Source of the DNA: Pteria penguin
Lineage: Eukaryota; Mollusca; Bivalvia; Pterioida; Pteriidae
Direction of reading: 5' to 3'
DNA: 64,000 bases
NCBI GenBank assembly: GCA_035048485.1
Contig: CM068589.1
Coordinates: 6,876,224-6,940,223, forward strand
The notes beneath the pieces were generated by a model that was given only the letters and a program-made list of their open reading frames with translations, was not told the origin of the DNA and made no database searches. The translations under genes were made by a program, and so were the position numbers. Positions 1-11,674 of this stretch are shown piece by piece (the first letter of the stretch is position 1; the number at the start of each line of letters is the position of its first letter).

Positions 1-435
1 CATTGGATAATAACGTACAGTAGGTACACGGTACATAAACCATTGGACAATAACGTACAGTAGGTATACGGTACATATGCTATTGGATAATAACGTACAG
101 TAGGTACACGGTACATGAATCATTGGACAATAACGTACAGTAGGTACACGGTACATAAACAATTGGACAATAACGTACATAGGTATATGGTACATAAACC
201 ATTGGACAATAACGTACAGTAGGTATACGGTACATAAACCATTGGACAATAACGTACAGTAGGTATACGGTACATAAACCATTGGACAATAACGTACAGT
301 AGGTACACGGTACTTAAACAATTGGACAATAACGTACAGTAGGTACACGGTACTTAAACAATTGGACAATAACGTACAGTAGGTATACGGTACATAAACA
401 GTTGGACAATAACGTACAGTAGGTATACGGTACAT
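1..435. repeat. 40-bp minisatellite
   Basis: About 11 head-to-tail copies of a 40-bp unit containing TTGGACAATAACGTACAGTA run from the window edge to about 435, so the array probably continues to the left. Copies differ by single substitutions (ACACGG/ATACGG). Frames through it are open only because of the repeat. Confidence 0.95.
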
Positions 436-1560
436 GTTATATTTTCTCTAGTTTTATGCTAGGTGTTGTTATTTAAGCAAGAGACACCAGCTTTCCACGA
501 TCTCCCCAAATATCAACCATGGAATGTCACGTTTGTTTTAGTGAGAAAGCGCCATTACTTTTACACTTGAATATCCCGGAAAGTAATCGGCTATATGTTG
601 ATTGCTGCTGACGAGCAGCTGGTTTGACCCCTTACATCCATCGTGGTACATTCGTGTGAATGCCACAGACATAGCTACGTTCGCCTTTTCAAATGTAAAC
701 TTTGTTGTCTGCAACCTTATTGTTTATAAACTTGAGTTTGGTACATGTAATTGTGATCTGGTAGTTCATTAAAAGTTCTACAAGACTGGCCGGAATAAAT
801 AAAATTTTGCAAATAGCTTAAAAAGCACTGTACTGTATCTTGTATTTTGGCATATAATCCTCAAAATCAAACAATAATAACAATCTTTACTACGGTAGGC
901 TAAACATGTATTTCATTTAGTCTTATCTAAAGTTGTAATAGGTAGGGGTAATATTATATGAATTCGGTTATTTATTGTATGCTTTTCTTTCATCCGAAAA
1001 CATGAGGTTATTTTATGTTACATTGCAGTTAGTAATGATATCAATTTGGTGTACGAATCAACTATTACTTAAGAACACTGTGTGAATTGTACTCTCCTCT
1101 CATAACAGTCTGTGTTTACGAGGGTGAAGGTGTTCATTGGAAAGTCAGTCTCTCACGTACTCTCTTGTAAATGCGAGATTTAATTGAATTAACGAAAGTG
1201 TTTCTATTGACATTTTTATTATTCTTGTTTTTTTGTGTTAATACTAACGTAAGAGTAAACTGTATGGTCACACCATTTTAGCGTTGCTACAATTGACCGT
1301 CCTAAGTCGGCACAGAAACTCCATCGTAATTGAATGCTTTGTGACGTTTGTTATACTCTTATATAAGGTATAACTGGGTTCATGGAATACAGTTCCATGG
1401 AAAACAATTTTTTCGAGGGCTGCTTTATTTTCTTATATTTACATTGCCAGGATTTTCTTAAATATTTTTGAAATGAACTTACTTTGATAAATGAAATTTC
1501 CAACTAAATAATAAAATAAAATACGAAGGTATATGGTATAAGAGTATGCAAGACCATTTA
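436..1560. other. AT-rich non-coding stretch
   Basis: No exon, RNA gene or recognisable element was found. If the lectin gene that ends at 7010 starts inside the window, its missing N-terminal lectin exons would have to lie here or in 1725-2326, but I could not identify any. Confidence 0.4.
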
Positions 1561-1566
1561 TAACTT

Positions 1567-1722
1567 AAGGAATGACTGTCTTTTTTTTCTAGGTTCATGG
1601 GGAATGAACTTGGGTGAGAAACAAACAAATCACGTGAACCGCGAAGCGGTTCTCGAATGATTTGTTTGTTTCTCACCCAAGTTCATTCCCCATGAACCTA
1701 GAAAAAAAGACAGTAATTCCTT
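1567..1722. repeat. Long, nearly perfect inverted repeat (cruciform-capable)
   Basis: A left arm at about 1567-1631 and a right arm at about 1658-1722 are reverse complements over about 65 bp with only one or two differences. The short spacer holds its own perfect hairpin, GAACCGC-GAA-GCGGTTC. No coding function is visible. It could be a young foldback element or a palindromic duplication. Confidence 0.9.
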
Positions 1723-2326
1723 ATATTTACAATGCATTTTAAAAGGTTCTTTTTTGAAAACAAAAAATCAAATTCCCCGTTATCAAACTGGCAAGGACCG
1801 AATTTTTCCTGAAGTGGAAAAGTACATCCGCCACGCAATATAGTGCGTGTCTAGAATGCTAAAAAATACTCTATCTGTCCAGTTAATTTCTTTAATTGCT
1901 CAAAATTAACAGATGCATTAACTTCGTTATTACAATTCTTATACACGTATTTAATTAATTCAATTATGTGAGAAAAGATAAATCTTTTTATATTACTACG
2001 CATGTGATTTGCCATACACCGGGTACTACTTCCATGACCCAAGTTCATGGGCTGATGAACCGAGTATGTTTAGCATGGTTCATCGAAGGAATTAGACTAG
2101 CATTGTAAATATTCATATTTAAGTTAAGTATAAGCAAGCGTCAATGTATGACCAAACCTCGTGATTACCGTAAGGTGAAATATTTTTGTTGTAATTGATA
2201 TTTTGTCTTTTAGTTTTTTCTCTTTACTTGAACTGTGGATTCTGTCATACAGTGAAATAAAATTCATTGCATTCTCTCTTTATAAATATGTCATTGCATT
2301 AGTTATATTTCGTTTATATTTGATAG

Positions 2327-2451
2327 GCCGTGGAAGGCAAAAATGCCTGATAATTTCGCTAACACAGAACATTGTGGAGAATTAGTGGACGGAGAATTAA
2401 ATGATGTCAATTGTAGAGCGCCTATCAACTACATCTGTGAAAAATCCAAAT
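2327..2451 (+). CDS. Exon: C-terminal part of a C-type lectin domain
   Basis: The exon opens after a TTTGATAG acceptor and closes at a TGTAAGT donor. It contains the conserved late lectin cysteines (EHCGEL, DVNC, YICEK) that form the two domain disulfides. It enters with one base completing a codon and leaves one base, so an upstream exon is required. Confidence 0.8.
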
Positions 2452-5400
2452 GTAAGTCTTCAAAACTTATTGCTCAAAGTCATTGATGTTTCATATCTGT
2501 CTTTATTGTTTATGTTGTATTATATGGGACAGTAAATAATACATTGCACATTTAATATAAATTTGTGATATAACATATATTACTGGTTTATTTCAATCTT
2601 ACTTTCCGAAGATTATCACTCTAATGCAACTCAGTCACTAGGTAATGTATGTTAGTGGCGAATCCAGAGATCTCAAACCAGGCCAGGGGAGGGGCAAAGA
2701 GGTAGGAAAGTCTGGGCTTGCGTTGAATTAGGAGCTTCGCTCTTACGTGCACCCAGGGGGCTAAACGCCCGGAAGCTGCTGAATCAGTCATTTATAATTG
2801 TTTTTTTTACATGTTGTAATTTTGATATATAAAGTAAAAGAAAACAATACAAAAAAAAAATAAAAATAAATAAAATAATAAATAAAATTAAAAAAAATGT
2901 AATTTACGAAAATGGTAGACTTCATATCATATAATAGTGGATGTCTAAAGTGATGATATGTGACTTTTAATTATATAAACACATTCTGTTTTCTTTTAAG
3001 ACTGGAATCATCCCGGTAGCGCTACCACTCAGGTACCACCCACAAGAATAACATACCCCCCTACAAATCCTAGTGGTGGCAGTGGCGGAAATGGTGGCAG
3101 TGGTGGAAGTGGTGGCAGCGGAGGAAGTGGTAGCAGCGGAGGAAGTGGTGCAGGGAGCAGTGGGAGTGGCAGTGGTAGTGGTGGAGTTGTAACCACAAAG
3201 AACATATTTACGATTCCCAGAACTACACCGACGACTACTGCTCGATACATACAACCAAATCAACGTAAGGGAGCAACCATTTGATTTTAAGGGGGGGGGG
3301 GGGGCAGGAAGGCTTTGCAAAAAAAAAGTCCGGCTAAAAAAAATGTGATAATAACACAATAGAATAATTTGCAGTACTCAATATCTAAATATCGATTTTT
3401 TCAGTAGATATTTTTGTTTCATTGTTTATTTGTTGCGTTATTCTGCTTATTCATCTATCTTATGTTCTAGAAACATCAAAATCTCCTGGTTCAAAGGTCG
3501 GAGCAGTGACCATTGGTAGTAATACATTCTATGGTAAGTGTACGGCTTAAATCGAGTCGGCCTAGCTCAATCAGTTAAGTGCTTGACTCAGTCAGTTAAG
3601 TTCTTGTCTCAATCAATAAGGTGCTTGTCGCCATCAGTTAGGTGCTTGACACAATCAGTTAGGTGCTTGACACAGTCAGTCAGATGCTGACTCAATCAGT
3701 TAGGTGCTTGACTCAATCAGTTAGGTGTTTGACACAATCAGTTAGGTGCTTGACACAGTCAGTCAGATGCTGACACAGTCAGTTAGATACTTGACTTAAT
3801 CAGTTAGGCACGTGCTTGTCTCAATCAGTTAGGTACTTGACTCAATCAGTTAGGATTTTCGTCTCAATCAACGAGGTGCTTGCCTCAAACAGTAAGGTGC
3901 TTTCCTCAATCATTAAGGTGCTTGTCTGAATCAGGTGCTCGACTCAATCAGTTAGGTGTTTGACACAATCAGTTAGGTGCTTGACACAGTCAGTCAGATG
4001 CTGACCCAATCAGTTAGGTACTTGACTTAATCAGTTAGGCACGTGCTTGTCTCAATCAGTTAGGTGCTTGACTTAATCAGTTAGGTGTTTGACACAATCA
4101 GTTAGGTGCTTGACACAATCAGTTAGGTGTTTGACACAGTCAGTCAGATGCTGACTCAATCAGTTAGGTACTTGACTTAATCAGTTAGGCACGTGCTTGT
4201 CTCAATCAGTTAGGTACTTGACTCAATCAGTTAGGATTTTCTTCTCAATCAGTGAGGTGCTTGCCTCAATCAGTAAGGTGCTTTCCTCAATCAATTAGGT
4301 GCTTGCCTCAATCAGTAAGGTGCTTGATTCAGTCAGTGGGACGGAGAGGTTTTAGGTTCAATCCCTCCGGCAGCCAGTGCGTGTAGGCCACGTCTACCAT
4401 GACACGGGACCTGGATGTTTACTTTTACTGTTCATCCGATAGACAAAACACCGGTGTGTTCATCGAACCCGGGACCCGGGATCACGAGCCGAGTACCACA
4501 TCCACTGGGCCACACCGGCTTACAAAGAATATCCAGTCTGCCATAACTAATAAGCACTTATATCTAACATAGATAATACTTTAAATGAGTTCTAACCCTA
4601 AAGAAACCTCACTAGCACATTTAAGAAGAAATTTTCAACCTCGAATGTTTAGTCCGAAATTATGCCAAACCCAGAAAGAGGTCGACGATAAATCCAAATC
4701 AGTGCGGTCTACTATTGGCCTTATCTATACGTGTTTGTAATTGATATCCAAAGTATCTATATAAATACATGTATACGACTCGAACTTCTCGTTAACTCAA
4801 ACTACTGTACTCGCCACCAGTTCCGTGCGCCGGAAAAATGCTTTTATTATTTTATCTTTTAATATATGAATATGACATACATATCAGTTTAGTCGAATGT
4901 ATCGCAAAATAACATTCCTACCTTATTTAATAGCCATATATATATATTGATTGATTGATTATTGTTTTACGTCACTCCACGATTATTTCACGTATATGGT
5001 GACGGCATCTGATGCATTGCATACAAATTTAGATCTTTGCATCGGACCCAGCCGAAGCAGCGAAGTATCTTTTACGTGCCACGCCTACCGTGACACGGGA
5101 CCTCGGTTTTCACTGTCTCATCCGAAAGACATAACACCGGTGCGCCCAGGGCGCGAGTCGAAACCGGGACTTCTCGATCACGAGCCGAGCACCTTATCCA
5201 CTAGGACACACCGGCTTAATAGTAGCCATATAAAAAATATATTTGGCTGAATATGTTTGGGTGGGCCAATAGACCTTTTTTTCAAATTTCAAATGATGTA
5301 AGGGGTCTTATACCGGACAAACCACTTTTTGCCGGACTTTTCACTATGACGTTAACGCATGGGAATGTGACGTCACAGTAATTTGACGCAAATTTAAGCA

Positions 5401-6031
5401 TTTTTTTACGGTATTGCTACTTACATCATGTAAAATTGGCAAAAAAGGTAATTCCCATAATAAATACACGACATGACAGCGGCCTAGTTCTCATTTCGCG
5501 CGCTATGACGTCACGTAACGGATCATTCCAAAATCAAACGAAGTAAAAGAGTGTGTATGGAGAGTGGCATATTTATTTTAAAGTGGGAAGTACCGTCCGT
5601 TATGCGGCGCTTGAGTACTATCACTTAGTAAGATCGATTGGAGTTATGACGTGACAATAACCTACCATTGTTCTTTACGTCATTTTTGCGGCAATTTGTC
5701 TTATTTCCTCCCTAAATATTAGGACCGCAGTTAATACCGGTATCTCCCAACGCGAGAAAGAAAAAGGTTAGTCCGGAATTTGCCTTTAAGAAAATTAATT
5801 TCAAAATTTGCGGAAGTCCCGAATCCAATACATGTATCTTAATATCAATACCACTAATTCGAACTCCGCTTAAGTCGAACTATTTTCACCGTCTCTTCGA
5901 GTATCGAGTTTTGGAGAGTCGACTGTACTCTAAAACAACCCATCAAAATTAAATGAACTACAATAAGAAAATGAGGATTTCCCTGCGAATATATATGTAT
6001 AATGTGATGTCAAATATGCAGGATTTGTGGT

Positions 6032-6113
<82 letters not shown>

Positions 6114-6169
6114 GTAATTCCTACATCAGGTAATATTTATATTAAATATACATACCAAGATGTGATTGC

Positions 6170-6230
<61 letters not shown>

Positions 6231-6291
6231 TAATAGTAATTCCTACATCAGGTAATATTTATATTAAATATACATACCAAGATGTGATTGC

Positions 6292-6371
<80 letters not shown>

Positions 6372-7010
6372 AACAATGATAATGATAATGTTTATTAACG
6401 TGACAGGAAGTGGTACATACATTCAAAACACACATGTTAAACATAAATCATGTACAAAATACAAATTTCCCGGCCAATGAGCTTCGCCGCCAGTAAATGC
6501 GGTCCTAATATTAAGGGAGGAAATAAACCGTTTTCCCGCAAAGATGACGTAAAGAACAATGAGGTGCTCTTATGACGTCATAAGGTTGCTAACGTTTAAC
6601 GTCGTTTCTAACTCATAGTACACAAGCGCCGCCTGACGGATGATAACGGACAGCGAAGCTCATTGACCTATCAATCACGAATATAAATATATATTAATTT
6701 TAGTTCTTGAGAAAAAAATTGCAGAACAGACTGATTACCAAAACGATCAAATAGGAAGAGTCGAACACGTGTTAAAATATACACGTGCACTATGAAAGTA
6801 CATTTATTATTATTTATTTCAGAGGGTTGTTGGCGACCTCAGGACTGTTACAGTGTCGGTCGAGGATACAGACAATCCTGTCAGGGATGTACGTACTTTA
6901 CAGCCTGCAGTTATAATGGTGGATCGTCACTGCGCTGCCCTTCCGGTCTCAAGTTCGATAACGACGCGAGGCAGTGTGTCGTGAATTCAAGAACATGCTC
7001 TGGTCCATGA
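2327..7010 (+). CDS. Secreted C-type lectin / Gly-Ser linker / chitin-binding protein (3' part)
   Basis: Four consecutive exons join in frame: 2327-2451, 3001-3264, 3471-3533 and 6823-7010. They encode 212 residues up to TGA. The first exon is the C-terminal third of a C-type lectin domain (a CGELVDGELNDVNC block, then YICEK). The second is a Gly/Ser-rich linker followed by Thr-rich sequence. The last is a CBM14/peritrophin-A domain with eight cysteines and the CP....FD signature. All introns visible are GT-AG, and the exons join in phase 1. The usual WND-type calcium-binding triad is replaced by L-N-D in the visible part, so sugar binding is uncertain. The lectin start and any signal peptide were not found and may lie outside the window. 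The protein is presumably extracellular and chitin-binding. An AATAAA follows at 7094-7099. Confidence 0.82.
2452..3000 (+). other. Intron of the lectin gene
   Basis: This is a GT-AG intron. It contains an A-rich tract at about 2840-2900 and a short GC-richer segment at about 2655-2790 that looks like a dispersed repeat fragment. No gene is seen. Confidence 0.6.
3545..4340. repeat. ~21-bp minisatellite after the exon 3471-3533 donor
   Basis: About 38 degenerate copies of a unit like AATCAGTTAGGTGCTTGACTC run through the last intron of the lectin gene, with longer-period repeats inside the array. It starts only about 12 bp past the splice donor, and the first copies (GTTAAGTGCTTG) resemble the donor sequence GGTAAGTGTACG. 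Confidence 0.9.
4388..4523 (-). mobile_element. Truncated tRNA-derived SINE (family 1)
   Basis: Reverse-complement sequence matches the tRNA-like head of the complete copies at 4941-5222, 18534-18810 and 26393-26659: ACACCGG, GATCACGAGCC and CACACCGGCTT blocks, plus the TCATCCGATAGACA segment. The 3' tail is missing. No target-site duplication was recognised. Confidence 0.75.
4941..5222 (-). mobile_element. tRNA-derived SINE (family 1), full length
   Basis: This element is minus-oriented. The head carries pol III box-like sequences (TCCTAGTGGATAAGG and GGTTTCGACTC), and the tail ends in ATCAATCAAT-type repeats. It is flanked by the direct repeat TAGCCATATA at 4931-4940 and 5223-5232, a clear target-site duplication, which implies retroposition into the lectin-gene intron. 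The internal open frame is not a gene. Confidence 0.9.
5560..6660. repeat. Inverted pair of ~180-bp elements flanking a trinucleotide array
   Basis: The segment at about 5565-5740 (CCGTCCGTTATGCGGCGCTT to TATTAGGACCGCA) reappears in reverse complement at about 6490-6655 (TGCGGTCCTAATATTA to TAACGGACAG). The copies share the TTCTTTACGTCAT and TATTTCCTCCC blocks. Between them lies the ATA-repeat region. They may be two copies of one element in opposite orientation or the arms of a foldback element. Confidence 0.7.
6033..6375. repeat. (ATA)n / (AAT)n microsatellite in three blocks
   Basis: Three long trinucleotide blocks are separated by two near-identical ~60-bp spacers at about 6115-6172 and 6236-6293 (GTAATTCCTACATCAGGTAA through CATACCAAGATGTGATTGCA). 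The trinucleotide run and spacer were therefore duplicated together. Confidence 0.95.
6823..7010 (+). CDS. Terminal exon: 8-Cys chitin-binding type-2 domain
   Basis: A TTTATTTCAG acceptor is followed by 62 residues ending in TGA. Eight cysteines follow the pattern C-x(5)-C...C-x2-C-x2-Y...C...CP-x4-FD...C...C. Standard CBM14 has six. The extra pair is shared with the terminal exons at 12826-13037 and 58199-58404. The entry phase is 1. Confidence 0.85.
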
Positions 7011-7093
7011 AAACATTCACGAGATGTGAAATGTGAACGAAACAACACGTGACTGATTTATGTGATTAAAGAAGCAAAGAATATTGTTATTAG

Positions 7094-7099
7094 AATAAA
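7094..7099 (+). terminator. Poly(A) signal of the lectin gene
   Basis: A canonical AATAAA lies 84 bp after the stop codon at 7008-7010. It is followed by a T-rich stretch. Confidence 0.6.
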
Positions 7100-7330
7100 A
7101 TCTTTTTGTTGTAAATAGCATTAAACAGTATCCCAACTTTATCCGTTTTGTTTTGTTTGTTTGTCTGTTTGTTTTTTTTTTTTTGGGGGGGGGGGGGGGT
7201 TTCTGTATAGAAATGTACCGTATTTTATTAAAATGTTTTGCCTAGTTTATGAAAAATTTTGAAATTATAGTAAACTTTGATTAAAACATTTAGAATTGAT
7301 TTTAGATAGAATCGATACAAAATGAAACTA

Positions 7331-7791
7331 CTGTCCGCGCCACTCACTTTGTAAACCGAAAAATCTGGATTTTCACTTATCTATCTTTAAAATAGTTTTA
7401 CAAAATTAATATCAATCGACAGATCTTGTTTAGTCGTAACTTTTGGTGTATGTTATATGTTTCTACGAAGAAGCATTCGTATTTTATAGGGAAAAATCAT
7501 TTTAGATAGGGCGTTTTCTATGTTAATTTTGACGTGACGTCGCCGATGTTTAACATTGAATCTATGGGAAACTTGGCGACGTCACGTCAAAATTCAACAT
7601 GGAAATCGCCCTATCTAAAATTGATTTTTTTTCTATAAAATATGAACGTTTCTTCATACAAACATATAGCATACACCAAATGTTACGACTAAACAAGATC
7701 TATCGAATGGCTTTGCCTTTTTGAAATTATTCTGAAGATAAATAACTGAAAATCCAGATTTTCCAGTTTCCAGAGTAAGTGGCGCTGACAG
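7331..7791. mobile_element. Palindromic TA-flanked MITE, copy 1
   Basis: This 461-bp element starts CTGTCCGCGCCACTCACT and ends in its near-complement (AGTGGCGCTGACAG). It is flanked by TA on both sides. The whole element is one long imperfect palindrome, with arms of about 220 bp meeting around 7545-7570 and GACGTGACGTCGCC repeated in inverse. The TA target and absence of coding sequence fit a non-autonomous Tc1/mariner-type foldback element. Other copies lie at 14317 and 31276. Confidence 0.9.
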
Positions 7792-8990
7792 TAATCATGT
7801 GATTAACCTAATATATAGTAATATTATGAATAGTTTAAAACAGTTATTACTATCTACTTCCTTGTATGGTTATAACTGACGTGTATATACAGTGTAGAGA
7901 GATTTCATTAGCAGTAACTTATTTGGAGTTACCTCCCGTTGTCGACCATATTTGTGGTCAGGATTCCCATTGTTTAATGACCTAAAGCGTGCAAATGTAT
8001 TGTTAAGATGTCCCTGGTTCACAGTATTGGTTATATTTGTCACAAGGGAAGTAACTTCACATTAATTCTGTCTACCGGGACATTGATAACATAGAGGGCA
8101 GCACCATCTCTGTGGTACTCCTTGTATATGCCCCCGGATCGATAGATCGGAGGCATATTGTTTTTGTCCTGTCTGTCTGCCTGCCTGTCTGTCTCTCTGT
8201 CTGTTTATCTGTCTGTTGTCAACTTTAACCTTGGCCATAACTTTTGAACGGTGAGGGATAGAGACTTCATATTTGACATGCATACTCTACTAATAAAGCC
8301 CTTTCAAACGACACCGATGACCTTTTGACATTGACAATGAACTTCACGCTAAAAACGTTTTCTATATACCATACCATGAATTGAAATCATTGTTTATATT
8401 ATTCTTAAGATGAAACAGTTTTGAACCAAAGCATAACTCAGGGCGAAAAAACTTTCAATTCAGGTATAGTTTCATCGCTTTGATTGTTATATTGTATTAA
8501 CAGAAGTAATAAACAGGATTTATTCTACTGAATGAAGATGTGGTTTAAATTTAAAAAACTAAAAACCAAAAATTTACTTGGTAGAAAGAATTGCAACACA
8601 TTTATAGATAAAAAAGTAAAATGTATTACATGTCTTAATGAGATATGTCTTGAGCAAATAAGGAGGACACGTTAGAAGCACCTAAGTGAAATGGACAGGT
8701 GTGGCTGGCGAGTAACACCTAATCGTTATATTATCTATCTCCACGTACTGTGTTTGACCGTTAGTGTTATAGGTGATAATTTTACTGTTATAGGTGATAA
8801 TTTTACTGTTTTCACTTTCTACAGTATTGAAGGATCCTCAGAACAAAGTCTCTCAAGTTCATTGCCTACTCATTGACGTCACCATTGAATCAATGTCTGA
8901 CGGGGTGATTTATTTATGACGTCATAGTGAAAACGTTTACCGACAGGTGCGATGTCGTTCATTTGTTGACCGGTCAAATGTAGTTTCTAC
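7792..8990. other. Intergenic DNA with dispersed-repeat fragments
   Basis: From about 8128 a segment with TCGGAGGCATATTG, a run of CTGTCTGC-type repeats and a TAACTTTTGAACGGTGAGGG block looks like a dispersed invertebrate repeat. Two CRE-like TGACGTCA palindromes occur near 8873 and 8919. No convincing exon was seen. Confidence 0.45.
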
Positions 8991-9230
8991 CTGGTGTGTC
9001 ACGTGTGTTGGCATATACTGGTCTGTCACATGTGTTGGCATATACTGGTGTGTCACGTGTTGGCATATAATGGTGTGTCACGTGTGTTGGCATATACTGG
9101 TGTGTCACGTGTGTTGGCATATACTGGTGTGTCACGTGTGTTGGCACATACTGGTCTGTCACATTTGTTGGCACATACTGGTCTGTCACGTGTGTCGGCA
9201 TATAGTGGTGTGTCACTGTGTCGGCATATA
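8990..9230. repeat. ~27-bp minisatellite
   Basis: About eight copies of a unit containing GTGTCACGTGTGTTGGCATA, with some shortened by 2-3 bp. Because 27 is a multiple of three, several frames stay open. These are not genes. Confidence 0.9.
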
Positions 9231-9476
9231 TTGCATGCTCAAAGGGTATTAACCCTAAATTGTAAGTCTTAATTTTCGAGCAATTTTTTTGGTGTGGAAT
9301 AATGTAATAATGGATTTCACATTGATTTCTTCATTGTATTTGTTTCCACTACATAAAGGCCAAGGGGCCGAATATTATGCAGAAAGAGTGTTTTGTTACA
9401 ATTCATTACGGAATATTTTGCCAGTTTGTGGATTACACTGCTCTGTTTAAGGTGTATAATTTATCTAAATGTTCAG

Positions 9477-9582
9477 ATATCTTAGAGCTGACATCATCAA
9501 AGCCACAGAAGACACTATGAAACCAGCAACAGGAAAACCCATGAAAGAGCTAGAAGTAGTTTCCTTTGCCACAGAGGAGTAA
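9477..9582 (+). CDS. Possible terminal exon, unidentified
   Basis: After a TTCAG acceptor-like site, an open frame encodes about 35 residues ending in TAA. It includes RADIIKATEDTMKPATGKPM and then KELEVVSFATEE. Composition looks protein-like rather than repeat-derived, but no partner exon or family was recognised. It could be the last exon of an unseen gene or a retroposed fragment. Confidence 0.3.
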
Positions 9583-9764
9583 GCGTCCCCAGTCGGCCGG
9601 TCACTCCCCCCCCTTTCCTGAGATGCATTGCTCATCTTAAATCATACAGTAATTGAAAAATGCAGCAGATACCGGTGGTATGTCATTGTAGTACTAACAA
9701 TAACATAAACAAAGAGGGCGGTTATGGAACCCTGGTTAAAAGAAGTGAAAATAGGTGCAGGAAT

Positions 9765-10004
9765 TCAATAACCTGAACCTACGCCACAGTTTTCTATTTT
9801 TGGATCGTCAGCAATTTGCCCTAAATCTGTTTTGATCCATTTCACTATAGAGTCTTGGGAGTTTTGTACCGTTCCGTGGAAGTAGAATAACCATGCTTTA
9901 TCACGTACTTGGAGGGCTGTACTTATCACGTCGTAACCGAGATAAAGTGGTTGCCTAGATAACGCCGACTTGAAGTCCAAATTCTGATCCGACTCTCTCA
10001 TCAT
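9765..10004 (-). CDS. Possible small single-exon gene or exon, unidentified
   Basis: A complete 79-codon frame runs from ATG to a stop on the minus strand, head-to-head with the gene starting at 10042. The product looks non-repetitive and protein-like (for example LSRQPLYLGYDVI and WLFYFHGTVQNS). No domain was recognised. It overlaps the presumed promoter region of the 10042 gene, so it may be chance. Confidence 0.25.
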   Translation of the reverse strand: MMRESDQNLDFKSALSRQPLYLGYDVISTALQVRDKAWLFYFHGTVQNSQDSIVKWIKTDLGQIADDPKIENCGVGSGY

Positions 10005-10041
10005 TCGTCTCTAGCTACCCTGCACCATATACCACGTCACA

Positions 10042-11512
10042 ATGTTGATGCTTTTCGGTAAGTTTTTTCTTTGTATCTGTTGGTGGTGGACCGTCAGTAC
10101 CCGAGGATATTACCATTATTTTTATCTGTGTATTGGTAGTGACATGTTCTATATATACTAAAAAATGTCATAAAGTTTGTAAATTATAAGAACGCTATCA
10201 AAGAGACTTTATCGTTATAGTTCTGGTCATATATATGCTATGCTTATTACTTCATTGAATCTGTGTTACCATTTTTGAGGCAATATTTGTAGTACTTAAG
10301 CACATGAATCACGTTACTTTGTGAATCATATTTACATAGCTTTACCTTTTTGATTACGTATTGATTTTGGTAAATCTGTAACGAATGCCTTACCGTTTGA
10401 TGATGTATATGAAATGAACTTGCTTACATGTAGGTCTCATTTGTTGAATTCTATTTCAAGAAAAGCGATTCTCTTGACAATAATTTTTGTTAAAGACCTG
10501 CAAAACATCCTCTGAACAAAGCTATTCATACCCTCATGAATCGTAACATCAGAGTTTCACTATTTTGTTAAGTAAAAATATAATTCCAAATTTTCATGAC
10601 AACGAAATTCATTTTCTATTGGTAGTGCTGGCCAGTGCTGTTGCAAGCTCCAATGCGTTCCTCCTTGATGTGCTAGGTGGCAATCCTATACATACCAGTA
10701 AGTACTATGTCAGGGCAGATAGACAGAAGGAGTGAGGGATAAGAATGATAGATTGACGGAAAAATGGTGCAAGGAGGGATGAAGAGTGGATTAATAGGGA
10801 AATAAATGAAGGAGGGGTGATGGAGTCGATTGAGAAAGGAAAGAAGAGGAGAATGAGAGATGGAGAAGGTTGTATGTATTCCAGAAAGAAGGAGGAGGAA
10901 AAAAAAGATAGGCGAAGAAACAAATAACTAGGTAGAGAATGAATGGAGAAATGAGTGGGTAGAGAATAAACGGAGAAATGAGTGGGTAGAGAATGAACGG
11001 ATAAATGGGTGGGATTGATTGATAAATGAATGAATGAATGAATGAATGAATGAATGAATGAATAACAGGACGGACAAATGAATCATAAGAAAAGTTATAA
11101 ATAAGTCCTTGATTTTTGTAAAGTAATGAGACACATCATTTATACACATTTCTATTTTAACGAACTTTTTTATCATTCGCAAACATTGATGTACGAATAA
11201 ATCATGAATTAATTGTTTTCATTGTTTATTCCTTCAGATCCCTTGTTGGTTACTTTCTGTGAACCAATAAAATCAACACCAGAAATGAAAGTCATGTGTG
11301 AATACCGAAGAAGTCGAATGTAAGACGTAGACAATATATATAGCATTACAACCTTTGTATACAGATTAGTGTATCGAAGTGTAGCGAAAATTACAAATCG
11401 AATTTTAAATAGAGTGGATTTATGGCATAGAGCAAAAACAGTGTAGCTTTCCTTTGTTTAAGAATCAGTTTTGTTATTTATCTCATATTATCTAGTGTCT
11501 GCCTGTCTGTCA

Positions 11513-11596
<84 letters not shown>

Positions 11597-11601
11597 TTCT
11601 G

Positions 11602-11674
<73 letters not shown>

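Noticed and set aside
1..2326. N-terminal exons of the C-type lectin
   Set aside because: They are required by the phase of the first visible exon, but no segment here gave a convincing signal peptide or the early lectin motifs with splice sites.
4951..5250. 99-codon frame
   Set aside because: It lies wholly inside a SINE with target-site duplications.
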